DNA of 15,048 nucleotides. Source: JBBIKU01 sp037445245. Its GTDB lineage: Bacteria; Chloroflexota; Anaerolineae; Anaerolineales; Anaerolineaceae. Each line of letters opens with the position of its first letter. Position 1 is the first letter of the stretch. The stretch covers positions 1 to 15,048 of the forward strand of contig JBBIKU010000045.1 of assembly GCA_037445245.1 (NCBI GenBank). The letters are read 5' to 3'. This document shows, in pieces, positions 1 to 5,697 of this stretch. Position numbers and translations under genes: made by a program. The notes under the pieces were generated by a model. That model worked only from the letters and a program-made list of their open reading frames with translations. It was not told the DNA's origin and ran no database searches.

Positions 1-235
1 CCACAACTTCACCGCTGACCGGAAAGTTGATATCGGCGGCAGCTTTTACCGATTCAATCGTACCGGCAATATCGTTCTTGCTGACCGTATCACCCACTCC
101 GACAGAAACTTCAACGAACACAATATCTGAAAGCTGTTCCTGGGCATAGTCGCTGACGCCGATGGTGGCAATCTCGCCGTCAACTTTCACCCATTCGTCT
201 GTGTTGGCGTATTTTCGATCATTCGGGATGTTCAT
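1..235 (-). CDS. gcvH: Glycine cleavage system H protein, N-terminal part (runs off the window)
   Basis: GcvH is the lipoyl carrier of the glycine cleavage complex and shuttles the aminomethyl group between the P, T and L proteins. The 78 visible codons start MNIPNDRKYANTDEW and contain the lipoylation motif ESVKAAADI, with the modified lysine at residue 64, the usual place in this family of about 125-130 residues. The 3' end lies beyond base 1. The ATG at 235-233 is preceded by a strong Shine-Dalgarno (AGAAGGAGT on the minus strand, 250-242), which fixes the start. A tandem glycine riboswitch and terminator lie directly upstream, so glycine should control expression. It is the first gene after the riboswitch. 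Whether gcvT or gcvP follow cannot be seen. The identification is secure. Confidence 0.95.
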   Translation of the reverse strand, partial: MNIPNDRKYANTDEWVKVDGEIATIGVSDYAQEQLSDIVFVEVSVGVGDTVSKNDIAGTIESVKAAADINFPVSGEVV

Positions 236-241
236 TTTTTT

Positions 242-250
242 ACTCCTTCT
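242..250 (-). promoter_or_regulatory. Ribosome binding site of gcvH
   Basis: On the minus strand this reads AGAAGGAGT, six bases before the ATG of gcvH. It lies after the riboswitch terminator and is not part of it, so the switch appears to act on transcription rather than by hiding this site. Confidence 0.85.
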
Positions 251-276
251 AGATTGAGTTGCTTGGGTAGATGAAA

Positions 277-305
277 AGGCACGCGCAAAACACTTGCGCG
301 TGCCT
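277..305 (-). terminator. Riboswitch-controlled intrinsic terminator before gcvH
   Basis: Read on the minus strand, AGGCACGCGCA pairs with TGCGCGTGCCT (305-295 with 287-277) around a seven-base loop, followed by TTTT. That is an 11-bp GC-rich stem with a short U tract. Its 5' arm includes the last bases of the P1 3' strand of the second glycine aptamer (308-303). Formation of that P1 and of the terminator are therefore mutually exclusive, as expected for a glycine-ON switch. The U tract is short (four T, then C), so termination may be incomplete. Confidence 0.85.
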
Positions 306-375
306 CTGTCTCAAACCTGAGAGTTTCACCCGCTGTGCGGGTTTGCCCCTTCGGTGTCTTTAGACTTTCCAGAGG
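303..375 (-). promoter_or_regulatory. Glycine riboswitch, second aptamer
   Basis: On the minus strand this segment opens with CCTCTGGAAAGTC, continues with ACACCGAAGGGGCAAACCC, then AACTCTCAGGTTTGAGACAGAGG. These are the conserved core elements of the glycine aptamer. P1 is formed by CCTCTG (375-370) and CAGAGG (308-303). The 3' strand of P1 overlaps the terminator stem just downstream. It is the gene-proximal aptamer of a tandem pair. Confidence 0.93.
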
Positions 376-385
376 TTGTCGAAAA

Positions 386-478
386 GCAGGGTCCTTTTAC
401 CTGAGAGATTCATCCAAGCCTGCCCAGCACGGATTTGCCCCTTCGGCGCCGCTGGTCGCGGTCTCTCCCCGACTTTTC
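386..478 (-). promoter_or_regulatory. Glycine riboswitch, first aptamer
   Basis: The minus strand carries GGGGAGAGACC, GGCGCCGAAGGGGCAAATCC and AATCTCTCAGGTAAAAGGAC in order, the diagnostic glycine aptamer sequence. The last element is an almost literal match to the family core. It is joined to the second aptamer by a short linker (about 376-390). The outer boundaries are approximate because P1 and any leader-linker helix were not folded. Confidence 0.92.
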
Positions 479-503
479 CTGTTCATATGCATTCGATACA
501 AAA

Positions 504-531
504 ATTTTACTGATCGCGTCAGAAATGTCAA
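504..531 (-). promoter_or_regulatory. Sigma70-type promoter of the riboswitch-gcvH unit
   Basis: On the minus strand a perfect -35 TTGACA (531-526) is followed after 16 bases by a -10-like TAAAAT (509-504). Transcription would begin near 497, just before the first glycine aptamer. This separates gcvH from the rhodanese gene upstream, although both are on the minus strand. Confidence 0.8.
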
Positions 532-576
532 GGGGTTTTGCTGCTGGCTGCCTTAAAAGTCTTCTTGTGGGCGCCA

Positions 577-1050
577 TCAGGGAGTGGTGGGGTAGCCAGC
601 GTCGATCCAGGCTGCATAACCGCCGAGAATCGGGTTGACCCGCCTGAAGCCGTTTGCCAGCAGAATCTGCGCCGCACGGGCGCTGCTCTCTTCCGCCGGT
701 CAGGTGCAGTAGGTTATGGTCCAATCATTCGGATGCAGTTCGTTTAGCCGGGATTCCAATTCGAAGAGGGGGATGTTGAGCGAGCCAGGAATGTGGCTGG
801 TCTCAAATGAAGACTGGCTTCGAACGTCCAGAAAAACGGCGCTGCCGCTGTCATACGCCATTTTAGAATCCTTGAGGTGAACGCGTGCAACCTGTGCGGC
901 TGAAATTGTGGCGGTTTTTGGGCTACCCGAAGCAGGCGGTTGGTCTTGCCCGAAGAGGAGGAAACGCAGCGCGAGGGCAATCAGGACGAGCCCAGCCGTA
1001 ATCATTAACGCGGCTGTGAAAGTCAGTGTGGACTTTTTCTCTTTTGTCAT
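577..1050 (-). CDS. Membrane-anchored rhodanese with in-frame TGA, probable selenoprotein
   Basis: Read through one TGA at 702-700, this frame encodes 157 residues. Residues about 10-34 are a hydrophobic membrane anchor, and the rhodanese domain spans about 48-155. Visible motifs are FLDVRSQSSFETSHIPGSLN and the active-site segment TYCT-U-PAEESSARAA, with catalytic Cys115 and the TGA at residue 117. The canonical rhodanese ending ILGGYAAWIDAGYP follows, then a TGA stop. From memory, related anchored rhodaneses have Cys at this position (YCxCP), so TGA replacing that Cys fits selenocysteine. A stem-loop suited to SECIS function starts 16 bases after the TGA. The ATG at 1050 has AAAGGTC upstream. 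Rhodaneses transfer sulfane sulfur. Here the domain probably lies outside the membrane and may do thiol-redox chemistry. A conventional gene call would stop at 700 and give a truncated 116-residue product. The alternatives are a nonsense mutation or a sequence error. The domain family is near certain and Sec is likely. Confidence 0.85.
667..685 (-). promoter_or_regulatory. Candidate bacterial SECIS element in the rhodanese gene
   Basis: On the minus strand, 16 bases after the in-frame TGA, GCGCC (683-679) pairs perfectly with GGCGC (673-669) around the loop CGTGC. A flanking C-G pair (685 with 667) sits beyond an A-A mismatch. The loop begins about 21 bases after the TGA and has G as its second base. 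As I recall the bacterial SECIS pattern, it is a short stem-loop inside the reading frame, about 16-37 bases after UGA, with a G among the first loop bases bound by SelB. The fit is good, but the hairpin is short and was not folded by program. Confidence 0.6.
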
Positions 1051-1077
1051 GGTCGACCTTTATTCCGAGGATAAGAA

Positions 1078-1106
1078 AGTATACCAAATGTGTCCAAAAT
1101 GATCAA
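1078..1106 (-). promoter_or_regulatory. Promoter of the rhodanese gene
   Basis: On the minus strand TTGATC (1106-1101) and TATACT (1083-1078) are separated by 17 bases, close to the sigma70 consensus. The predicted start of transcription is about 20 bases before the ATG at 1050. It lies back to back with the glmS promoter. Confidence 0.7.
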
Positions 1107-1133
1107 ACTTTAAAGGCATCCCAGATACTTTCA

Positions 1134-1163
1134 GTGACCGGAAGCATTATATTCGAGTATAAT
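1134..1163 (+). promoter_or_regulatory. Promoter of glmS
   Basis: A perfect -10 TATAAT lies at 1158-1163. A weaker -35-like GTGACC lies at 1134-1139 with an 18-base spacer. The implied start near 1170 gives an untranslated leader of about 260 bases before glmS, long enough for the ribozyme-like element it contains. Confidence 0.65.
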
Positions 1164-1227
1164 GTGAGGGTTAGGTATCACAACCCGGGAGGTGCCGACG
1201 GCAAACTGAGTTTACGGGAAAGACATA

Positions 1228-1385
1228 AGCGCATGGCTCAAACGGAGGGGGCAATGTTTGCGTGACGAGGATGAGGGTTCTCTGCCGCGAGGCAGGGTTA
1301 ACCGGGAAAAGCCAGGTTGCAACCCTGGGTGCCGGGAAAATCGAGAGATCAGCGGATGCCCTCCGGATTATCACAACCCGTTCCT
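1228..1385 (+). ncRNA. Divergent glmS self-cleaving ribozyme (riboswitch) in the glmS leader
   Basis: The leader carries, in order, the elements of the glmS ribozyme: A then GCGC at 1228-1232 (cleavage site expected before G1229), TGACGAGGATGAGGGTT at 1263-1279 and CAGCGGATGCCCTCCGG at 1350-1366. Spacing from G1 to GACGAGG is 35 bases, close to known examples. Supporting pairings include CGC 1230-1232 with GCG 1352-1354, CAAAC 1239-1243 with GTTTG 1256-1260, GAGGG 1273-1277 with CCCTC 1359-1363, and CGG 1364-1366 with CCG 1378-1380. In the family, glucosamine-6-phosphate acts as cofactor for self-cleavage and turns glmS off. Oddities: the family's GCGCC reads GCGCA here, and about 60 bases (1283-1343) are inserted between two core parts. 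The 3' boundary is uncertain. Position directly before glmS supports the call. Confidence 0.72.
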
Positions 1386-1420
1386 TTCCCAGTACACAGC
1401 ATCAACCTATACCAGAAATT

Positions 1421-1425
1421 GGAGG
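1421..1425 (+). promoter_or_regulatory. Ribosome binding site deciding the glmS start
   Basis: GGAGG seven bases before the ATG at 1433 selects the start that places Cys as residue 2. The frame is open upstream to 1262, but that part is the ribozyme-like leader. Confidence 0.85.
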
Positions 1426-1432
1426 CACGACG

Positions 1433-3274
1433 ATGTGTGGTATTGTCGGTTACATTGGCGGGCGCAACGCGACGCCGATCATTCTCAGTGGATTAAAGCG
1501 GCTTGAATATCGGGGGTATGATTCGGCGGGGATTGCCGTACTTCAAAACGGACATATCGAAGTACGCCGGGACTCGGGTAAATTGAGCTGCCTGGAGGCG
1601 CGGGTCAATGAAGCGCCGCTTGAAGGCGGGGTGGGCATCGGTCATACCCGCTGGGCAACCCACGGCGAGCCCAGTGCTCGCAATGCTCACCCACACCTGG
1701 GAACCACGGGCAAGGTGGTGGTGGTGCATAACGGGATCGTAGAGAATTACCTCGAATTGCGCGAGGAATTGAGTCAGGAGGGGGTGGTGTTCAACTCAGA
1801 AACGGACACCGAGACGATCGTTCATCTAATCGAACGGTTTCTTTCCGGTGAAACCGATCTGACTGTTGCGGTTGGGAAGGCGCTGAGCCTGATCGAGGGC
1901 GCCCATGGGATTGTGGTGATGTCCTCAGTTGAGCCAGATAAAATCATCGCTGCCCGCATTGGCAACGCGGGCGGGGTGGTGATCGGGCGTGGTAAAGACG
2001 AAATGTTCATCGCTTCCGATATCCCTGCCATTCTGGAGCACACTCGTCAGGTAGTGTTCTTAGAATCATCGCAGATGGCTGTGGTAACTCGCTCGGGGGT
2101 GACGGTGCAAACGCTTGCTGGCGCGCCGGTGACGCCCGAAATTCACACCGTGGCGTGGGATCCGGTTTCGGCAGAGAAGGGCGAATATCGCCACTTCATG
2201 CAAAAAGAAATTCATGAACAGGTGCGGTCATTGACTGATACCCTTGCCGGGAGGGTTGACTTCGAATCGGGCAGCATTCGTCTGCCGCAGTTGAACCTGA
2301 CTGCTGAACTGGCGCGGCAAATTCAAAAAATTGTGATCACTGCTTGCGGGACGGCTGCACACGCGGGCATGGTGGGTAAAATTTTCCTGGAGCGCATCGC
2401 CCGTATCCCAACCAGCGTTGAAATTGCTTCCGAATTTCGCTACAGCGAGCCAATCATTGACGAGAACACGGTGGTACTGGCGATCAGCCAGTCAGGTGAG
2501 ACGGCGGACACGCTGGCGGCGATGGAAGAAGGGCGGCGGCGTGGCGCCCTGTTGTGGTCAATTGTGAATGCCATCGGTTCGCAGGCGATGCGGCTGGCTG
2601 ATGGCTATATCTCGATGCAAACCGGTCCCGAGATCGGCGTGGCATCGACCAAAGCTTTCACTGCACCGTTAGTAGACCTTTATATGCTGGCGGTGCTGCT
2701 GGCTGATCTGCGCGGTCAGATTGAAGAAAGTCAGCGCCGACGGTTGGTGAATGACCTGCGCCTGGTGCCCGATCTGGTCGGGCGCTGCCTGGACCGCGAG
2801 GCAGAAGTTTTCGAGGTAGCGCAGACGCTCAAAGACGTGCGCGATACGCTTTACCTGGGTAGAGGGATCAACATGCCTATTGCGTATGAAGGGGCGTTGA
2901 AATTGAAGGAAATTTCATACATTCACGCCGAGGCTTACCCGGCAGGTGAAATGAAGCACGGACCGATTGCCTTGATCGACCGTGAGATGCCGGTGGTGGC
3001 AATCGCTCCCCGCGACCCGTGGTACGAAAAGATGATCAGCCAGATCGAACAGGCTAAGGCGCGCGGCGGGGTGGTGGCTGTGGTAGCAACCGAAGGGGAC
3101 CCCCGACCAGCAGAGCTGGCGGATCTGGTCTTCTGGGTGCCCGAAGCGCCCTGGCTGCTCAGCCCGGTCGTGACGGTCATCCCGCTGCAGTTGCTGGCTT
3201 ATCACATTGCCAGTCTGCGTGGGTTGGATGTCGATCAGCCGCGTAATCTCGCTAAATCGGTCACGGTGGAGTAA
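1433..3274 (+). CDS. glmS: Glutamine-fructose-6-phosphate aminotransferase (isomerizing)
   Basis: GlmS makes glucosamine-6-phosphate from fructose-6-phosphate and glutamine, the first step towards UDP-GlcNAc and cell wall. The protein is 613 residues, the family's normal length. It starts MCGIVGYIGG, so Cys2 becomes the N-terminal nucleophile after Met removal. The glutaminase domain shows HTRWATHGEPS and HNGIVENY. The two SIS isomerase domains follow, with CGTAAHAG, SQSGETADTLA and GVASTKAFTAP. The C-terminus DQPRNLAKSVTVE is typical. The frame extends upstream to 1262, but the GGAGG at 1421-1425 and the obligatory MCGIV end fix the start at 1433. The gene is probably autoregulated through the ribozyme-like leader. 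A separate promoter follows it, so it appears to be monocistronic. Confidence 0.98.
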   Translation: MCGIVGYIGGRNATPIILSGLKRLEYRGYDSAGIAVLQNGHIEVRRDSGKLSCLEARVNEAPLEGGVGIGHTRWATHGEPSARNAHPHLGTTGKVVVVHNGIVENYLELREELSQEGVVFNSETDTETIVHLIERFLSGETDLTVAVGKALSLIEGAHGIVVMSSVEPDKIIAARIGNAGGVVIGRGKDEMFIASDIPAILEHTRQVVFLESSQMAVVTRSGVTVQTLAGAPVTPEIHTVAWDPVSAEKGEYRHFMQKEIHEQVRSLTDTLAGRVDFESGSIRLPQLNLTAELARQIQKIVITACGTAAHAGMVGKIFLERIARIPTSVEIASEFRYSEPIIDENTVVLAISQSGETADTLAAMEEGRRRGALLWSIVNAIGSQAMRLADGYISMQTGPEIGVASTKAFTAPLVDLYMLAVLLADLRGQIEESQRRRLVNDLRLVPDLVGRCLDREAEVFEVAQTLKDVRDTLYLGRGINMPIAYEGALKLKEISYIHAEAYPAGEMKHGPIALIDREMPVVAIAPRDPWYEKMISQIEQAKARGGVVAVVATEGDPRPAELADLVFWVPEAPWLLSPVVTVIPLQLLAYHIASLRGLDVDQPRNLAKSVTVE

Positions 3275-3322
3275 ATCGAAGCGCGCATTACGCCAGGTGG
3301 CATCTACAGGCACACTGAAAAC

Positions 3323-3350
3323 TTGACAGTCCTGACCGGGGTGATACAAT
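3323..3350 (+). promoter_or_regulatory. Promoter of the small Cys protein-mrp-ricT unit
   Basis: Perfect -35 TTGACA (3323-3328) and near-perfect -10 TACAAT (3345-3350) are separated by 16 bases, 43 bases before the ATG at 3393. No convincing terminator for glmS is visible in 3275-3322. Confidence 0.8.
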
Positions 3351-3392
3351 CAAAGGGTTTGAAAATTTCTACTGTTATGCTGGACAGCGTGG

Positions 3393-3719
3393 ATGTTTCA
3401 TCCTGACACCGAGATTCTGTTCCCATTACGTGTCATCCCCAGTCTGGCGTCTGCTCGCGGTGAAGTCTGGCGCAATCTGGTGGGGCGTGTCTTGGCGGCA
3501 GAAGCCAGCCAGGTGGAACGTCTAGGATTTTCATTGATGATGGTGCGTTTGAACGGCTGTATTTCCTGCAACGTTGATTCCTTCCGAGCAATGCGGGGCT
3601 GCACCCAGTGCGCCAAGTTGTCTCTGCGCCGCTTTCGCGGCGAAGACGAAGACCTTTTCCAGCAATTTGAGCAAGCCTGCCGGGATGTAAAGGATCATCT
3701 GGAACGGCGCAGAGCTTGA
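3393..3719 (+). CDS. Small conserved-looking protein with two CxxC pairs, function unknown
   Basis: I do not recognise this 108-residue protein. It has no signal peptide or membrane segment. Its middle holds the compact motif NGCISCN...RGCTQCAK, two CxxC pairs about 14 residues apart, a plausible zinc or Fe-S ligand set. The C-terminal third is charged and probably helical (residues about 78-108). ATG 3393 is the only usual start in this frame before an upstream stop. Its Shine-Dalgarno is weak (GGACAG). A strong promoter lies just upstream, and the Mrp-family ATPase begins 27 bases after the stop, so co-transcription is likely. Base composition and frame look like a real gene. Next to an Mrp protein that lacks its own C-terminal CxxC, a metal or cluster role is possible, but this is inference. 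Confidence 0.8.
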   Translation: MFHPDTEILFPLRVIPSLASARGEVWRNLVGRVLAAEASQVERLGFSLMMVRLNGCISCNVDSFRAMRGCTQCAKLSLRRFRGEDEDLFQQFEQACRDVKDHLERRRA

Positions 3720-3746
3720 TTAACGGTATCGAGGAGAGTAAGTTTC

Positions 3747-4805
3747 ATGACACAATTGACCAGTGAGGCTGTGTTGAAGGCGCTGAGTGAGGTGCAGGAA
3801 CCCGAGTTGCACCGCGATCTGGTAACGCTCAACATGATACAGGATGTGGAGATTAATAACGGGATGGTGGCGTTCACTATAGTGCTGACCACGCCCGCCT
3901 GCCCGCTGCGCACTCAAATTGAAGCCGAAGCGCGGGCGGCAGTGGCGGCATTGCCAGGCGTGGAAAGGGTACAGATCAAGCTGAGCGGCCAGGTGCCTTC
4001 CAGTGGCAAGATCCAGAGCCAGCTATTATTACCGATTCGGAACGCGGTGGCAGTGGCTTCTGGTAAGGGAGGGGTGGGGAAAAGCACGGTGGCGGTCAAC
4101 CTTGCCGTTGCGCTCGCCGCCAGCGGCGCCGAGGTCGGTTTGCTGGACGCCGATATTTACGGACCGAATATCCCGACCCTGATGGGGGTCGAACGGCTAC
4201 CATCGCCGCAAAATGAACGGTTGCTGCCAGCGCAAGCATACGGCGTAAAGTTAATGTCGATTGGCTTCATGGTAAAACCGGGGCAAGCGTTGATCTGGCG
4301 TGGTCCAATGCTGCACACGGCGATCCGCCAGTTCCTCACCGATGTAGAGTGGGGCGAACTGGATTACCTGATCGTTGATCTGCCGCCGGGAACCGGCGAC
4401 ACCCAGTTGTCTCTGGCGCAGTTGATTCCCCTCAGTGGTGGGTTGATCGTCACGCTGCCACAAAAGATTTCGCTGGAAGATGCCAGTCGCGGGTTGCAGA
4501 TGTTTCGCGAGGTTAATGTGCCGGTATTGGGTGTGGTCGAGAACATGAGTTATCTCAGTCTGCCGGACGGCGCCCGCATGGAGGTGTTTGGCAGCGGCGG
4601 CGGTGAAAAACTGGCACAGGCTGCCGGCGTGCCCTACCTGGGCGGTATCCCGCTCGATCCGGCGGTGCGCATTGGCGGCGATGAGGGTGTGCCGATCGTG
4701 GTTTCTGCCCCTGATTCGCAAGCCGGCAAGGCGCTGCGGGCGGTTGCCGAACAACTGGCGGCGCGGATCAGCGTCACGGCGTATCAGACGGAAGGGGTAC
4801 CATAG
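3747..4805 (+). CDS. mrp: Mrp/ApbC-family P-loop ATPase, Fe-S cluster carrier type
   Basis: The protein is 352 residues. Residues 1-95 form a MIP18/DUF59-type domain with the conserved TTPACPLR (Cys52). The P-loop domain follows with GKGGVGKST at 106-114, DADIYGPNIP at 134-143, DLPPGTGDTQ at 211-220 and ENMS at 265-268. Family members (Mrp, ApbC, NBP35) carry and transfer Fe-S clusters, using a C-terminal CxxC to bind a bridging cluster in a dimer. Here the corresponding stretch after ENMSY reads LSLPDGARM, with no cysteine, and Cys52 is the only Cys in the whole protein. It may therefore work with a partner or in another way. GAGGAG at 3731-3736 supports the start. It lies between the small four-Cys gene and the RicT-like gene. 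Confidence 0.93.
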   Translation: MTQLTSEAVLKALSEVQEPELHRDLVTLNMIQDVEINNGMVAFTIVLTTPACPLRTQIEAEARAAVAALPGVERVQIKLSGQVPSSGKIQSQLLLPIRNAVAVASGKGGVGKSTVAVNLAVALAASGAEVGLLDADIYGPNIPTLMGVERLPSPQNERLLPAQAYGVKLMSIGFMVKPGQALIWRGPMLHTAIRQFLTDVEWGELDYLIVDLPPGTGDTQLSLAQLIPLSGGLIVTLPQKISLEDASRGLQMFREVNVPVLGVVENMSYLSLPDGARMEVFGSGGGEKLAQAAGVPYLGGIPLDPAVRIGGDEGVPIVVSAPDSQAGKALRAVAEQLAARISVTAYQTEGVP

Positions 4806-4826
4806 CAGGGCAGGTTCTGGTGTGTA

Positions 4827-5675
4827 ATGACTGAAAAATCTCAGATTATCGTCGGGATACAGTTTGCCAAAGTCGGCAAGCCGTATCATTTCGACGCCAG
4901 TGGCTATCCGGATATAAAGGTGGGCGATTCGGTGATTGTCGAAACCAGTCGCGGCTGGCAATTGGGCGAAGTCGCTCAGGTGCTCAGCGGCGGCGATCTC
5001 CCTGAAGAAAGCGGACGAAAACCAATCCACCGCCTCGCCACCCCCCGCGACTTGCTGTTGCGGCAAATGTGGGAGGAAAAGGAAGCGGCAGTGGTGGAAG
5101 CTTGCAAGGCGCGCCTGTGCGAACTGCGCTTAAATGCCATCAAAGTTATCGATGCGGAATACAGTTTCGATGGCAGCCGCCTGACTGTGTTTATCAACAG
5201 CGAGACGGATGAAAAAGTTGATGTAAAAGCGCTGCGTCAGAGCCTGCAAAAGCAGTATGCCCCGGCGCAGGTAGAGATCCGTCAAATCGGCCCGCGTGAT
5301 GTTGCCAAGATCCTTTGCGGGCTGGGCGCCTGCGGGCTCGAAAGACGCTGTTGTTCGTCTTTTCTGACCGAGTTTTGCTCGATCTCGATTCGGATGGCAA
5401 AGGAGCAGGGCATCTCGCTTACCCCTTCGGAGATTACCGGCATCTGCGGGCGTTTGCGCTGCTGCCTGAATTATGAACAAGAGCATTACGCCGCGGTGCG
5501 AAAACGCTTGCCAAAACGCAATAAATGCGTCAAAACACCACTGGGCGAAGGCAAGGTTAGCGACGTGCTGGTTCTGAAAGAATCGGTGCTGGTAGAACTG
5601 CCACAGATCGGCGTGCGCGAGTTCCGCGCCGATGAAATTCAAACCGGCGGTGAAGACGAAAAGAACAACGGGTAA
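4827..5675 (+). CDS. ricT: PSP1-domain protein of the RicT (YaaT) family
   Basis: The 282-residue protein begins with the family's typical strand-rich part (IIVGIQFAKVGKPYHFD) and carries the PSP1 core. Between residues 164 and 213 it is rich in cysteine: CGLGACGLERRCC, EFC, and ITGICGRLRCCLNYE. In Bacillus subtilis, RicT (YaaT) forms a complex with RicA and RicF that binds [4Fe-4S] clusters and promotes RNA maturation through RNase Y. The conserved cysteines seen here fit that. Whether the partners exist in this genome is not visible. The gene begins 21 bases after mrp and is followed closely by the M20 hydrolase. Its Shine-Dalgarno is weak (CAGG). Family assignment is firm, the function in this organism less so. 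Confidence 0.92.
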   Translation: MTEKSQIIVGIQFAKVGKPYHFDASGYPDIKVGDSVIVETSRGWQLGEVAQVLSGGDLPEESGRKPIHRLATPRDLLLRQMWEEKEAAVVEACKARLCELRLNAIKVIDAEYSFDGSRLTVFINSETDEKVDVKALRQSLQKQYAPAQVEIRQIGPRDVAKILCGLGACGLERRCCSSFLTEFCSISIRMAKEQGISLTPSEITGICGRLRCCLNYEQEHYAAVRKRLPKRNKCVKTPLGEGKVSDVLVLKESVLVELPQIGVREFRADEIQTGGEDEKNNG

Positions 5676-5697
5676 GTGCATCCTCATTGAGCACGCC

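Noticed and set aside
700..702. The rhodanese as a pseudogene cut by a nonsense mutation
   Set aside because: The downstream half is intact in the same frame with the conserved rhodanese ending, there is no other lesion, and the TGA falls exactly on the redox position with a SECIS-like hairpin after it. Decay remains possible but is less likely than recoding.
1170..1420. Cobalamin or cyclic-di-nucleotide riboswitch in the glmS leader
   Set aside because: The core sequences of those classes are absent, while the ordered glmS ribozyme blocks and the downstream gene agree with each other.
1262..1432. N-terminal extension of glmS by 57 codons
   Set aside because: GlmS must begin MCGIV for its N-terminal nucleophile, GGAGG precedes the ATG at 1433, and the upstream stretch is the ribozyme-like leader.
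3275..3322. Terminator after glmS
   Set aside because: Only short imperfect inverted repeats and no T tract are visible, so nothing was called.
4251..5066. A 271-codon open frame on the minus strand, opposite mrp and ricT
   Set aside because: It lies opposite two clear genes, its translation is rich in His, Arg and Gln as antisense shadows are, and no domain is recognisable.
5632..5697. Start of the M20 hydrolase at 5632, inside ricT
   Set aside because: It would add 22 basic residues not typical of the family. The ATG at 5698 just after the ricT stop gives the usual N-terminus.
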